From Saxidomus purpurata (lineage: Eukaryota; Mollusca; Bivalvia; Venerida; Veneridae), in the NCBI GenBank assembly GCA_022818135.1, contig JAFMSR010000014.1, forward strand, positions 39,637,708-39,701,707: a DNA stretch of 64,000 bases. Direction: 5' to 3'. A program made the translations under genes and the position numbers. This document shows positions 38,301 to 44,900 of this stretch, one piece after another; the first letter of the stretch is position 1, and each line of letters opens with the position of its first letter. Under the pieces are notes generated by a model. That model was not told the DNA's origin and ran no database searches. It was given only the letters and a program-made list of their open reading frames with translations.

Positions 38301-39223
38301 TTAGAACTTCTTTCTTAGATACCAATTAGGAGTATTTAACCGGCACATATTTAATGATATAGACTTTCTACACTACTAATGGGGAGTGAGTTGCAGTGTA
38401 TTTTGACTTTCTATACTACCTTTAAATTTCCCTGGTATATTTAGAACTTTCTTTATGACAATTGAAGTAGAAATTGTTCCAATACTCTTTTGCTTTGGAT
38501 TAAAACGGATCTTGGCAATGAATAAGACATATTTAGTGTAACAAAAAGAAAATTAACCAAAGTGGTACAATATTTCAGGTGTAGGAATATCTTTGCCATA
38601 CAACAGAATCTGACCAATATCACAATGTCACGGGAGTCCGACCTAGATCATGCCAGGCAATACTACGAATTGCTATATCTCAATCCAGATGTAAGTACAT
38701 CAATATGTTTTTATCCTCTATAATGTAGTTAGAAAAGCTACATTTTAACGGTAGATATTTTGAAAAAGGCCTTACTAAATTTAAGACATTAAATTTGCTA
38801 TCCAATTGTATACACTGGACAACTGAATTGCTCTTTGGGTGTTCAATGAAAATTTGCACTGATTACATTTTGACATACATATTTGTTAAAACGCTGATAT
38901 TGTAATTAAACAATTCATATTAAAACTGATCTTTAACGTTTTTCTTAAGATGAACATTTGCATCAGAAAAGTTTAGTGGAACCTTTATTTAACAGTGTTA
39001 TCCTTATGTTTCGATGATAGCCTGATGTTAAGCTGATGTTTCTCACTTGCAGGATGTTCTGACAGCTATAGCTGAGAAAGGTCCACAGTTCACCTTCAGT
39101 GAGTACAGTCAATTGTTACACCTGCACCATCGTAGTCATTTCACCTCGGACCATACTGTGATAGACAGACACATGCAGAGACTGAGAGAGGTCATTGAGA
39201 AAGGTCAAAATGAAACTGTGTAG
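5368..39223 (+). CDS. EXOC4: Exocyst complex component 4 (Sec8), complete, 29 coding exons
   Basis: Subunit of the octameric exocyst that tethers secretory vesicles to the plasma membrane. Exons: 5368-5424, 7504-7544, 8172-8260, 8909-8971, 9410-9548, 10097-10185, 11949-12025, 12439-12577, 13331-13464, 14441-14511, 15088-15226, 18781-18852, 19385-19522, 19971-20048, 20867-20951, 22323-22386, 23622-23722, 26071-26133, 30500-30573, 31496-31634, 32095-32176, 32469-32679, 34562-34651, 35078-35109, 35497-35611, 36620-36738, 37225-37320, 38579-38690, 39053-39223. They sum to 2880 nt, all phases agree, giving 959 residues against 974 in human. Recognisable Sec8 blocks include [16 protein letters not shown] (exon 5), [11 protein letters not shown] (6), GVPRPLLQ (19), [20 protein letters not shown] (20), [12 protein letters not shown] (21), [18 protein letters not shown] (25) and [20 protein letters not shown] (28). 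The early Sec8 N-terminal domain is followed by the helical CorEx and CAT rods. Exon 18 is the least conserved and has a weak GTTTCT donor. Paired start ATGs occur at 5368 and 5371. Confidence 0.95.
5660..5870. repeat. Half of a foldback MITE (related to 51051-51355)
   Basis: Text such as TTTGACGTTGAAG and GTTTGACAACTATAAAATATC matches one arm of the inverted-repeat element in the first FAM184A intron. Only one arm is clear here. It lies in EXOC4 intron 1 and overlaps no exon. Confidence 0.5.
6365..6435 (+). pseudogene. tRNA-Val(GAC)-like sequence, probably a pseudogene or SINE head
   Basis: Reads like a tRNA with a 7-bp acceptor stem having one mismatch, TA at positions 8-9 and an A box TAGCGCAGTGT. 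The anticodon stem CCCGC/GCGGG is perfect around loop TTGACAC (anticodon GAC), and there is a B-box-like GATCGAACTCC. The T stem does not pair well and no CCA is encoded (nor expected in eukaryotes). A functional gene is therefore doubtful. It lies in EXOC4 intron 1. Confidence 0.5.
6626..7196 (+). repeat. Degenerate tandem array, possible Helentron-like element (family 4)
   Basis: Four diverged units repeat the words TGTCATGCATGGAAGGATTTT, TTGGCACAAATGTTCA and GTTGCATACAAGACCC, spaced roughly 100-180 bp apart. The block ends with TTTTGGGGGCATTC and GGGACAGCTCTT, which resembles the 3' ends of the Helentron-like families elsewhere in the window. The left end is not clear. It lies in EXOC4 intron 1. 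Confidence 0.5.
9770..10020 (-). mobile_element. tRNA-derived SINE-like copy, minus orientation
   Basis: The reverse complement begins CCTTGGTTTAGTGATTTAAA (A-box-like) and continues to GTTTGAATCC (B-box-like). The 3' part is the TTAAAGGGGCAGCC text near 9780. Degraded; lies in EXOC4 intron 5. Confidence 0.4.
10287..10462. mobile_element. Palindromic MITE, copy 1 (relative at 49585-49752)
   Basis: Long imperfect inverted repeat. The left arm GGGTTAACTATTTAGTGATT...GCGACCGTATATACG mirrors the right arm CGTATATATACAGTCGC...AACAGTTAATCC, around a GC-richer centre GGCTAAGGCGGTCGCTGTT. The copy at 49585-49752 shares arms and centre. No coding capacity; it lies in EXOC4 intron 6. Confidence 0.65.
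10845..11907 (+). mobile_element. Helentron-like non-autonomous element, family 2, copy a
   Basis: The left end is a short hairpin (ATACCCCCAAAAC... / TTTGGGGGTAT), followed by a (GGTC)n microsatellite. The core is about six tandem units of about 155 bp, each containing CCTTGTCCGGAGCATAACTT and GAGTTATTGCCCTTTGTTAC. The right arm has TTTTGGGGGTATTA (subterminal inverted repeat of the left end), a hairpin ATCAC-ATTTA-GTGAT, and terminal AGCTCTAGTT. This fits the pearl/HINE layout described in bivalves. No transposase. It lies in EXOC4 intron 6. Confidence 0.75.
12011..12068 (+). repeat. 29-bp tandem duplication spanning the exon 7 splice donor of EXOC4
   Basis: Copy 1 (12011-12039) contains the last 15 coding bases of exon 7 and its GTAAGA donor. 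Copy 2 (12040-12068) differs by one base (AGGAGG to AGGTGG) and also carries a GTAAGA donor. Because 29 is not a multiple of three, use of the second donor would shift the frame, so the first is presumed functional. Confidence 0.9.
13118..13285. repeat. Dispersed repeat, copy 1 (relative at 25055-25228)
   Basis: Shares the order 'AGCAGACAGACTTA-ATTCGC-AAATTTTA', 'GGAGAA-TCTCTAA', 'ATTAGC(A/G)AA(G/A)(T)GGGAAA' and 'TCGTCACAAAT' with the copy in EXOC4 intron 17. Internal arms are complementary, as in a foldback MITE. Lies in intron 8. Confidence 0.5.
13998..14215. mobile_element. MITE with ACAGTCAAACCTGTG terminal inverted repeats, copy 2
   Basis: Starts CAGTCAACCCTGTG and ends CACAGGTTTGACTG, with 'AATAAAGACC' words inside, as in the copy at 1286-1466. 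Lies in EXOC4 intron 9. Confidence 0.7.
15227..18780 (+). other. EXOC4 intron 11 (3.55 kb), with two foldback repeats
   Basis: No exon seen inside. Two related repeats occur near 17750-17910 and 18225-18420. Each has GTAGATCATGATCAGC-type text facing GATGATCTGCACT, followed by a shared tail (AAAGA-GGACAAGTTCATTTTAG or its variant). Short pieces of the same family appear at 25362-25410, 25815-25850, 34803-34830 and 61030-61090. The remainder is AT-rich without recognised features. Confidence 0.5.
18846..18978 (+). repeat. 41-bp direct repeat duplicating the exon 12 splice donor of EXOC4
   Basis: Copies at 18846-18886 and 18938-18978 are identical. Each includes the last seven coding bases of exon 12 (AGCTGTG) and the donor GTAGGTACAGG. 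A weaker third echo follows near 18997-19040. The coding model uses the first donor (exon end 18852, phase 0). Confidence 0.85.
19020..19235 (+). mobile_element. 3' part of a tRNA-derived SINE (family S1)
   Basis: Contains the S1 3' signature ATGATGGTTAGGTAAACTGC followed by CCACTTGTAAATATT and GGTGTTAAAC. The 5' tRNA-like part is degraded. Lies in EXOC4 intron 12. Confidence 0.5.
20909..21787 (+). repeat. 45-bp minisatellite seeded by EXOC4 exon 15 and its splice donor (about 20 copies)
   Basis: The first unit is the last 43 coding bases of exon 15 (encoding [14 protein letters not shown]) plus GTAAGC. About 19 further units follow, mostly 45 bp (15 codons). At least 16 keep an AAAGGTAAG-type donor, for example at 20995, 21040, 21085, 21130, 21175, 21220, 21265, 21310, 21355, 21445, 21484, 21574 and 21664. 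Unit 2 has lost 2 bp, so reading on from exon 15 hits TAA at 20984-20986; any later donor would therefore add a stop. The 152- and 101-codon open frames inside the array are by-products of the 45-bp period. Confidence 0.95.
22425..22615. mobile_element. Small inverted-repeat element (MITE), GTATATAAC family
   Basis: Left text ACAGCATACTCTGTATATAA faces right text GTTATATATGAAGTTTGCTGT. The interior has TTCCTAATATCCGGCGTTTG and a near repeat TTCCTTATGTCCGGAATTTC. Related fragments are at 205-300 and 34841-35013. Lies in EXOC4 intron 16. Confidence 0.5.
22965..23210 (+). mobile_element. tRNA-derived SINE, family S1
   Basis: Starts GTCCGCCTCAGTGG (A-box-like), followed by GGGTCATGGGTTCTAGCCC (B-box-like). 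Then come the unique S1 body ending GATGGTTAGGTAAACTGTC and a CAA-rich tail. Same layout as 29022-29252. Lies in EXOC4 intron 16. Confidence 0.7.
23895..24013 (+). mobile_element. 3' fragment of SINE family S1
   Basis: Contains GATGGTTAGGTAAATTGCCC, GCCTGTAAAAGCGAC, AAAGGGTGTTAAAC and an ACAA tail; the tRNA-like head is missing. Lies in EXOC4 intron 17. Confidence 0.55.
25055..25228. repeat. Dispersed foldback-type repeat, copy 2
   Basis: Matches 13118-13285 in word order (GAGCAGGCAGACTTATTCACG, GGAGAAATCTCTAA, GCGAAATGGGAAAATT, GTCATCACAAAT). Partial relatives are near 19810-19870 and 57080-57150. Lies in EXOC4 intron 17. Confidence 0.5.
25850..26048 (+). repeat. Tandem repeat, about 68 bp x 3, before EXOC4 exon 18
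   Basis: Three units repeat GGGTAAAGGTAAATAGT, TGTCTCAAAATATAAGGCAG and TCTGTACTTTGTCA. The array ends some 20 bases before the exon 18 acceptor (26069-26070), leaving only a short pyrimidine tract. Confidence 0.75.
26223..26748 (+). mobile_element. Helentron-like non-autonomous element, family 3
   Basis: Left end TTTAGCTCACCTGGCACAAA. The right arm has CAGGTGAGCGA (subterminal inverted repeat of AGCTCACCTG), a hairpin GGGCC-ATCTT-GGCCC, and terminal CTCTTGT. The interior lacks a tandem core. An internal open frame of 81 codons has no recognisable domain. The layout matches families 1 and 2. Lies in EXOC4 intron 18. Confidence 0.7.
26801..27030 (+). repeat. 24-27 bp minisatellite
   Basis: About nine units of the type GTGTTTAAGAATGGGGATCT. 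The last three or four are exact 24-mers and earlier ones are diverged. Frames of 80-101 codons are open on both strands simply because the unit is a multiple of three. It starts about 50 bp after the family 3 element. Confidence 0.8.
27590..28740 (+). mobile_element. Helentron-like non-autonomous element, family 2, copy b
   Basis: Same ends as 10845-11907 (ATACCCCCAAAAC hairpin and GGTC run at left; TTTTGGGGGTATTAATCAC hairpin and AGCTCTAGTT at right). It has about six core units. Parts at about 27720-27830 and 28335-28410 are abnormally garbled and C-rich compared with the neighbouring units. Lies in EXOC4 intron 18. Confidence 0.75.
29022..29252 (+). mobile_element. tRNA-derived SINE, family S1 (best copy)
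   Basis: Head TCCGCCTCCATGGCAGAGTGGTTAGA (A box within) and GGGTTCGAGCC (B box) indicate a tRNA-derived Pol III promoter. The body ends CCCCAGAAACGATGGTTAGG with TGGGTGTTAAACTCG and a CAA tail. Other S1 copies are at 22965-23210, 23895-24013, 29955-30170, 19020-19235 and 52965-53130. Lies in EXOC4 intron 18. Confidence 0.8.
29955..30170 (+). mobile_element. SINE family S1 with (CAA)n tail
   Basis: B-box-like GTGGTTCGAACC, then the S1 body (TCTTATGGAGGATAGGGATC, GATGGTTAAGTAAACTGCCC, ATGGGTGTTAAACTCC) and a clean CAACAA run at about 30140-30164. Head truncated. Confidence 0.7.
30789..31134. mobile_element. TTAA-flanked MITE, AGGTCCA family, copy 1
   Basis: Bounded by TTAA; the left end AGGTCCA mirrors TGGACCT at the right. 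Internal AAAGACCTGGGTAGTCATTTTG is echoed in the copy at 55961-56491. TTAA target duplications are typical of piggyBac-type elements. Lies in EXOC4 intron 19. Confidence 0.6.
32658..32950 (+). repeat. 118-bp tandem duplication spanning the exon 22 splice donor of EXOC4, plus AT-rich minisatellite
   Basis: Copy 1 starts at 32658 in exon 22 (last 22 coding bases, CGCCAACGTTCATGAAAGCTTG) and carries the donor GTAATT. Copy 2 starts at 32776 with CGCCAATGTTCATGAAAGC and reads GTCATT at the donor. Between and after them, TTTTAATATG/TTTTAATTGATTTAATATG words repeat to about 32950. The first donor (exon end 32679) keeps the EXOC4 frame. Confidence 0.85.
33026..34436 (+). mobile_element. Helentron-like non-autonomous element, family 1, copy a
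   Basis: Left end TAGCTCGATATTTTTAGCTC with GGAGAATATGGAGAGCTATT. The core is about six tandem units of about 163 bp (TATCATGCACATATCTCAGT, TATTGACTTGAAACTTTGTT, ATTATGGCCCTTGTTTGAC). The right arm has AATAGTCGAGCT (subterminal inverted repeat), a hairpin GCTGTC-TTATG-GACAGC and terminal TCTTGT. Same family as 54565-55783 and 57154-58854. Lies in EXOC4 intron 22. Confidence 0.8.
34841..35013. mobile_element. MITE with TACAGTAACCTCTG-type inverted ends
   Basis: The left end TACAGTAACCTCTGAATAAA is the inverse of the right end TATATACAGAGTTGACTGTA. The interior has GGATATAACATACTCTGGAT as in 205-300. Lies in EXOC4 intron 23. Confidence 0.6.
37546..38308 (+). repeat. 66-bp minisatellite in EXOC4 intron 27 (about 12 copies)
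   Basis: Units read TTTATGATATATTTAGTC, TTTCTACACTACCAATAGAG, AGTGGGTTTCAATCTCACTG in order. The 66-bp period is 22 codons with no stop in one frame, which gives an open frame of 165 codons. It has no family match and sits inside an intron, so it is not a gene. Diverged half-units continue to about 38420. Confidence 0.9.
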
Positions 39224-39750
39224 ATCAAACTCGGAATAACCGCAGATATAACATTATAAACTGTAATTGAACAGTTATAGAGAATGGAATTATTTGCATG
39301 ATTATGAACGTAAGAGATGGAAATTGAGACCTGTCAGCTTACTTTTCAGATCAAACTTTTCAGACTTTTCTAATCAAACTTTTCATGAGGATTTGTTTGT
39401 TTTCAGTAAAAGTCAAACTGCGATTTGCTTTTAAAGAACAGTTTTATTGCAATTAATCTATATGTTTCAAAAACATTAAAACAGATTCTGTCCTTGATTT
39501 TCCTTCCTAAACATTAACTTTACTTAAATATAAATTTTGCAAGGGTCTGAACGTACACAACTGCGTCTAGGAGCACAAGGTTCGGCTATGAGTAACTGTA
39601 TGGGAGGTGCATGTTATTTTGGTGTATTAATGCTATGAAGTGCAATATTTTTACCTTAGATATATACATGTGTTGCATGAACTGTGATAGAAACATGTAA
39701 TATTTCAAATGCTTTTGAATGTACATTTTGTAATTGTATGATGTAATAAA
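39224..39750 (+). terminator. EXOC4 3' UTR and polyadenylation signal
   Basis: The EXOC4 stop (TAG, 39221-39223) is followed by about 520 bases of AT-rich sequence ending in a canonical AATAAA at 39745-39750. Cleavage is expected 10-30 bases later. No other gene is visible in this stretch. Confidence 0.65.
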
Positions 39751-40539
39751 TTAAATTCACTCGTAAAAATACTAATACATTTTACAGTTTTTATTTCTTA
39801 AGAATTGCATTTAATAGCCAAAGGTGCTAACTGTAGTTATTATATGATATAAAACTCCGATAAATAATTGCCAAGAAATATTTTGCAAAAGTCTGACCAG
39901 ATCAGGGAAAAGGCCAATTATGGATTACGGAACGTTCCGCCTGTTTCCAGCGCGCCATCAGAGTGCGAAGTTACAGAGGAGAGTTATTATGATTTTCTAG
40001 CGTGCCTCGTCTGTTTGTCCAAACTTACTTTTGGGAACAAAACCACAAGGTCACATTTCATTAGCAATCTTCATGCAAGTTTGCCAGAATGTTTCTCTTG
40101 ATAAAACCCAATTTGCAGTTGAAACAAGGTCACATATGGTCAAAACTCGCGTCTCCGGGTATTGCCCTAGAAAAACTAAATATTCTAGGGGCTATACTTT
40201 ATGTGGAGCCTTGAACGTTAGTCAGAATATTGGTATTGATTAACTACCTGGATCGCGAGGGTCAAAACTACGTAACTAAGAAGACAAATCTAAGAAAAAT
40301 AAAACTTCTCCTGTCTGTCATCATGAAGTGTAGGTCGAGTGATTAGCTGATTAGCAACATATGTAAAGAGATTGTGAACATCCCAGAGAATACATTTTAT
40401 GTCCCACTGACAATAAAAATCAGGATCTATCGGACTAAATGAAAGTTATAAATACGTTCTTAATTGATTGAAAGATAAAGAATCTTGGACATACCGTTGA
40501 GAAAGTAAGACAAGAAGGCGGTTGAATGCTGGATCCAAG
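39751..40539. other. Intergenic DNA after EXOC4
   Basis: No supported gene. A 77-codon plus-strand open frame (39868-40101) has no recognisable domain, no splice context and no repeat character; I treat it as chance. Confidence 0.4.
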
Positions 40540-40824
40540 TGACGACGAAGGACACGTAATCACTGTAGATCCAAATGCCGACAAACGGCTAGTGAATACA
40601 AAAGATCTGACAGAGGGAATGATATTGCAGTTGATACTAGTGACGATAGAGGGAGGGTGTTTGCTGTAGACCCAGGTATTTACAAAGGGAATGTGATACC
40701 CGTAGATACGATTGACGAAAGAGGGAGGGTGATTGCAGTAAATGCGAGGCACGACAGAGGGAAGGTAATTGCAGTAGGTACGCGGGACGACAGAATGCTG
40801 GCGATAGATTTCAGTACATTCGAG

Positions 40825-40860
40825 CAAGGTCTTTCAAATAGTACTATTTGAAAGACCTTG
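40825..40860. repeat. 36-bp perfect palindrome
   Basis: Arm CAAGGTCTTTCAAATAGT is followed at once by its exact reverse complement. The same arm forms the palindrome at 49020-49056. Seen directly in the sequence. Confidence 0.95.
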
Positions 40861-41184
40861 ATTCGAGGGACGACATAGGGAGATCGATTGCCGTAGAGGC
40901 AAAGGAAGTCGATAAGAGTGACGACAAAGGGATGGTTATCGCAGTAGATACGAGGGACGACAGAGGGTGGTAAATTTCGGTAAATATGAGTGACTCCAGA
41001 GAGAGGGTGACTGCAGTAGATAGGGTGACGACAGAGGGAGGAATATTGCTGTAGATACGAGGAACAACAGAGGGAGGATGATTGAAGTAGAAACAAGAGC
41101 CATGTTAGACATGACCCGGTCAAGAAAATTCAATAAAGGGAGATTTTCAAAAATAGGACAAGCTAGAGTTAAGGTCCGTGTACA

Positions 41185-41300
41185 CTGCACTTCCTCTCAA
41201 TGTCCTATGTTTGTGTGTAAAGTTTAAATAAATTCTCTTGAATTCTTTCATAGTTATGCTCCGGATAAGTTTCACGGACGCACAGACGGACGGAGAGCAA
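41185..41300 (-). mobile_element. Inverted fragment of Helentron-like family 2 core
   Basis: GCACTTCCTCTCAATGT, AGTTATGCTCCGGATAAG and GGACGCACAGACGGACGG are the reverse complement of the family 2 core and left-end words (TCCGGAGCATAACT, ATTGAGAGGAAGTGC). Strongly degraded; no ends visible. Confidence 0.5.
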
Positions 41301-41993
41301 AGGGGGATAACAAATGACGACAAAGGGATACAGATTGCAGTAGATACGAGTGACAACGTAAGGAGGAAGATTACCATATATTACATATTACAAGAGTGAT
41401 TTCTGTACATAGCATGAATTATTTTAGCAGGCCTTATAATATCGACAGATTGAGAATGATTATAGTTGATCGAAGTGGCAAAGAGATCACATAGCTCACT
41501 GACTACTAAACATTTGATAAAGTGAGTACAGTAGGCTTTTTATTCAACTAATGCATAGAGAACAAACTTGGGTTATAGAAGTACTGCTATTCGCATACTG
41601 TCTCCTGATAAACGAGACCAAAAGTTCAGCTATGATAACATCTACTTGTTTTGTTAAGATATCAATTTCTAATCTTTAGTACTACTTACTGGATGAGGTT
41701 AAGTTGATGTTAAAATTTCTGTATGAAAATGCGGCCGATATTTTTTTGTTAGAACAAGCTTCGATGCCCATTGAACAAATTACAAAGCATTAATGACATA
41801 AGGACGTTAAATTATCTTGCTTTATCAACATTTTCAGTGCGATATCTACCTTACTTAACAGTCTATTTTCGGTTTACCTCGACTACAAAGATTTTATTTG
41901 ATGAGCTTTGCTACTTTATACTGTAAGGGGAAGAAACCGCTGCGAGTAGTTTGCGAGTCGTACCTGTGACGATAACTAGTAGGACACTAAATC

Positions 41994-44900
41994 ATGTTAT
42001 ACTTTATTGAATTTATTCTAGTATGGTTTGCTGTAACAGGGAAATATTGTAGTTGTTACGAAGAAGTGACAACTGAAACAACATTGGGAAAGTTTAAAGG
42101 ATACATTCGAGAATTTGAATCGTTTGGCAATAAATATCGTGTGAGGAGATTTCTAGGCATTCCTTATGCTGAACCTCCGACAGGTGAACGACGGTTTAAA
42201 AAGCCAGTGAAAAAGCAGGTCCACACCGGAATATACGATGCAACAAAAAGAGGTGCTGCTTGCCATCAACTGGAAATTCATGCTGGTGGCAAACGGAACG
42301 ATAAGTTGTCAATGGAATTTTCGGAGGATTGTTTATATTTGAATATATTTGCACCAGATACAACCTTACCTGATACAAAGCTTCCGGTTATGATTTTCAT
42401 TCACGGCGGCGGGTACAATGTAGGTTCCTCCGACTACTCCGCTGGGGATATTTTAAGCGCGTACGGAAATGTGATAGTGGTGACCTTCAATTACAGACTT
42501 AGCATCTGGGGTTTTCTGAGCACGGGAGATGAACACCTTCCTGGAAATTATGGTCTTTGGGATCAGCAGATGGCGATTAAATGGGTTCACGAATATATAG
42601 GGTCATTTGGTGGTAATCCGGAACTTGTTTCGCTTTTCGGACATTCAGTCGGAGGTGCAAGTGTCATTTATCAAAGTATGTTTCCAGGAAACAAAGGATT
42701 GTTTAAGAGAATTATTGCACAGAGTGGGATAATAACATGTCCATGGGCTTTCAATGAAAATCCATTATATGCAGCAAAACGATATGGGGCGCTGCTAGGC
42801 TGCACACACGAAGATACAAAAGGACTTGCAAATTGCATTAAATCTAAATCGACTGGCGAACTTCATAATGCATTGAATAATAACAACGGCTTTAACAAAT
42901 TTCCTCTAGACTTTATTTCAGTAGCGGATGGTGAATTCGTGACAGAATCCCCAAAAGCGATGTTCCATGGGTCCTCTGAAGCTGCAAAGGAAAGACGCGC
43001 ACTATTTGCGGAAATAGAGTTTATGACTGGAGTTGTGTCAAACGAAGGTTTGTTGCTTATAAATCCATGGGCGGCTATAACAAACGACACAGAGAACTTT
43101 ATTCTGAACAGAAACGAATATGAAAACAAACATGTTCCAGATATAGCCCGAGTGATGTTTGGTAATGACTATCCGGATGCAATAAAGACATTACTTCTTG
43201 CTGAATACACTGACTGGAGTAATACTGACGACACGTCAAGACAATCTTTCCTGCAAGTCAGTGGCGATTACACCTTCAACATTCAGGCAGTAGACGCCGC
43301 GAGACTGCATAGTGAAACTAGTAAGAAAAATACTTACCTATATCTTTTAGATGCTTTCCCATCACAGCACCTTCTTTGGACTCCAACATGGGCTAACAAA
43401 CCAAACCATGGGGACGATCTGATATTCGTGTTCGGATACGATTCAGAGGATGGTATTACAAGCTGGACGGAACCATTTGGAGAAAATTCACCTTCTGATT
43501 GGGAATACAGGCTCTCAAAAGCTGTGATGACAATGTGGACAAATTTCGCAAAATCTGGGTATATAAAATTGTTTTAATAGTAGATTTAATTTGATAATAA
43601 TTGTTCATGAATTTTATGCTATGCCTTTAAGTAGTGTACTGAAGTATAACGTAGGAATACATGTACTAACCTTGTAGTTCACAGATCCGGCTCGTATGGC
43701 TATAGTCAGAGACGTTCTTGTATTCAACATCCGTATAAGTAGCTTTAAAGCTCTCGTGTTCTCTGACGGTCCATTCTCTCTTGAGGAAGTTTTGGCATTG
43801 ACAGTCACGAACGCATTGAAAATACAGCCAACGACCACTATTTTTCATCCCGAATTGACAGAAAACCTCTAAAACGGCCAAGAACAGACTTACCGCCCGT
43901 TTTTAACTGGAAAAGCTTTCCAGTTATATTTTGGACTGAAATTGGGTTGTGATCGAATCGAACGCGCGAATGGCTGTATACGTTCACAACAATCACCAAT
44001 TTCTGATTTCATGAGATGCACTACAACATCCATAAAAAGGTCTATTGTAGAGTATTATTTATTGTTCAATGTCTCAGGTTTAGACACAACATGAGGCCAG
44101 AATTGGTTCACTGTCGTATAATGACAGTCGCCCAATATTTGATTCTGATATTTATGAACACCAATATCCCAAAATTGGTTCGTTGTCGCAAAAGATGTTA
44201 CCAGCGCCCATTTCTGATTTCCTGAGATGTACTACGACATTCATATATTTGTCTATTGTCATATAACAACATGTTAGTTACTGCTAAAGATAGGAAAAGG
44301 TTTATATTTTACCCAACAGATTCACAAAACGACAGGTATCATGTATCAAACACAGATCTAATTGTGTATGTAAAGCATACAATACAGAATCCGGGACGGG
44401 TTTTATATACAGTAAAGTAACGACACCTGTACTTGCAAACACATGCATCACCTTTAATTTCAAAACTAATTTGTATAAAATATTTTAAAGTATTAAATGT
44501 CAATTATTATTTGATCAAAACATCCGAAATGATTTTTGCCATACCTCAGACATTACCTGAAGATCTTCGTATCTGATAACATGTCTGCACATGCCATCAT
44601 ACACCACTATAAACTCATTTCTCATGATTAAATTTCTTTTGAATGTGTTTAAAAAGAAAACAGGATACTGATAGTTTATATCCCAAAACAACTGTATTAA
44701 CATGTGCTAATATTAATAGTAATCTTACTGCACATAGTGTATTTAAATATTTGGTTCGACATAACTTTATATCATTAAAACATGCAATCAACATTCGTTA
44801 TGCTGTGCATTTAAATGGGTTAAACTTATGATAATGCCGCATTAATATTTGAAGTTCGTGCTTTCGAAATTAAAGAAATGGACTAATAAAAAAATAATGT

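Larger units (their letters stand above)
40540..41375 (+). repeat. Decayed tandem array with a 36-bp (12-codon) unit
   Basis: About 18 diverged units of the type GTAGATACGAGTGACGACAG + AGGGAGGGTGATTGCA. In one frame they encode the 12-residue phrase VDTxDDRGRVIA; pieces such as VDTIDERGRVIAV, NARHDRGKVIAV and GTRDDR are still readable at 40657-40851. Frame breaks occur throughout. The array is interrupted by a palindrome (40825-40860) and by an inverted fragment of Helentron-like family 2 (about 41185-41300). It may be a dead coding minisatellite or a non-coding satellite whose unit happens to be open. Confidence 0.6.

Noticed and set aside
37546..38308. Regular repeats resembling a CRISPR array
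   Set aside because: Units are contiguous without unique spacers and the DNA is eukaryotic.
39868..40243. Overlapping 77- and 70-codon open frames after EXOC4
   Set aside because: No domain, no splice context, and EXOC4 already ends with a poly(A) signal upstream.
40435..41377. Minus-strand open frames of 76-147 codons
   Set aside because: Antisense of the decayed 36-bp array; Ser/Pro/Leu-rich text is what the reverse complement of that unit gives.
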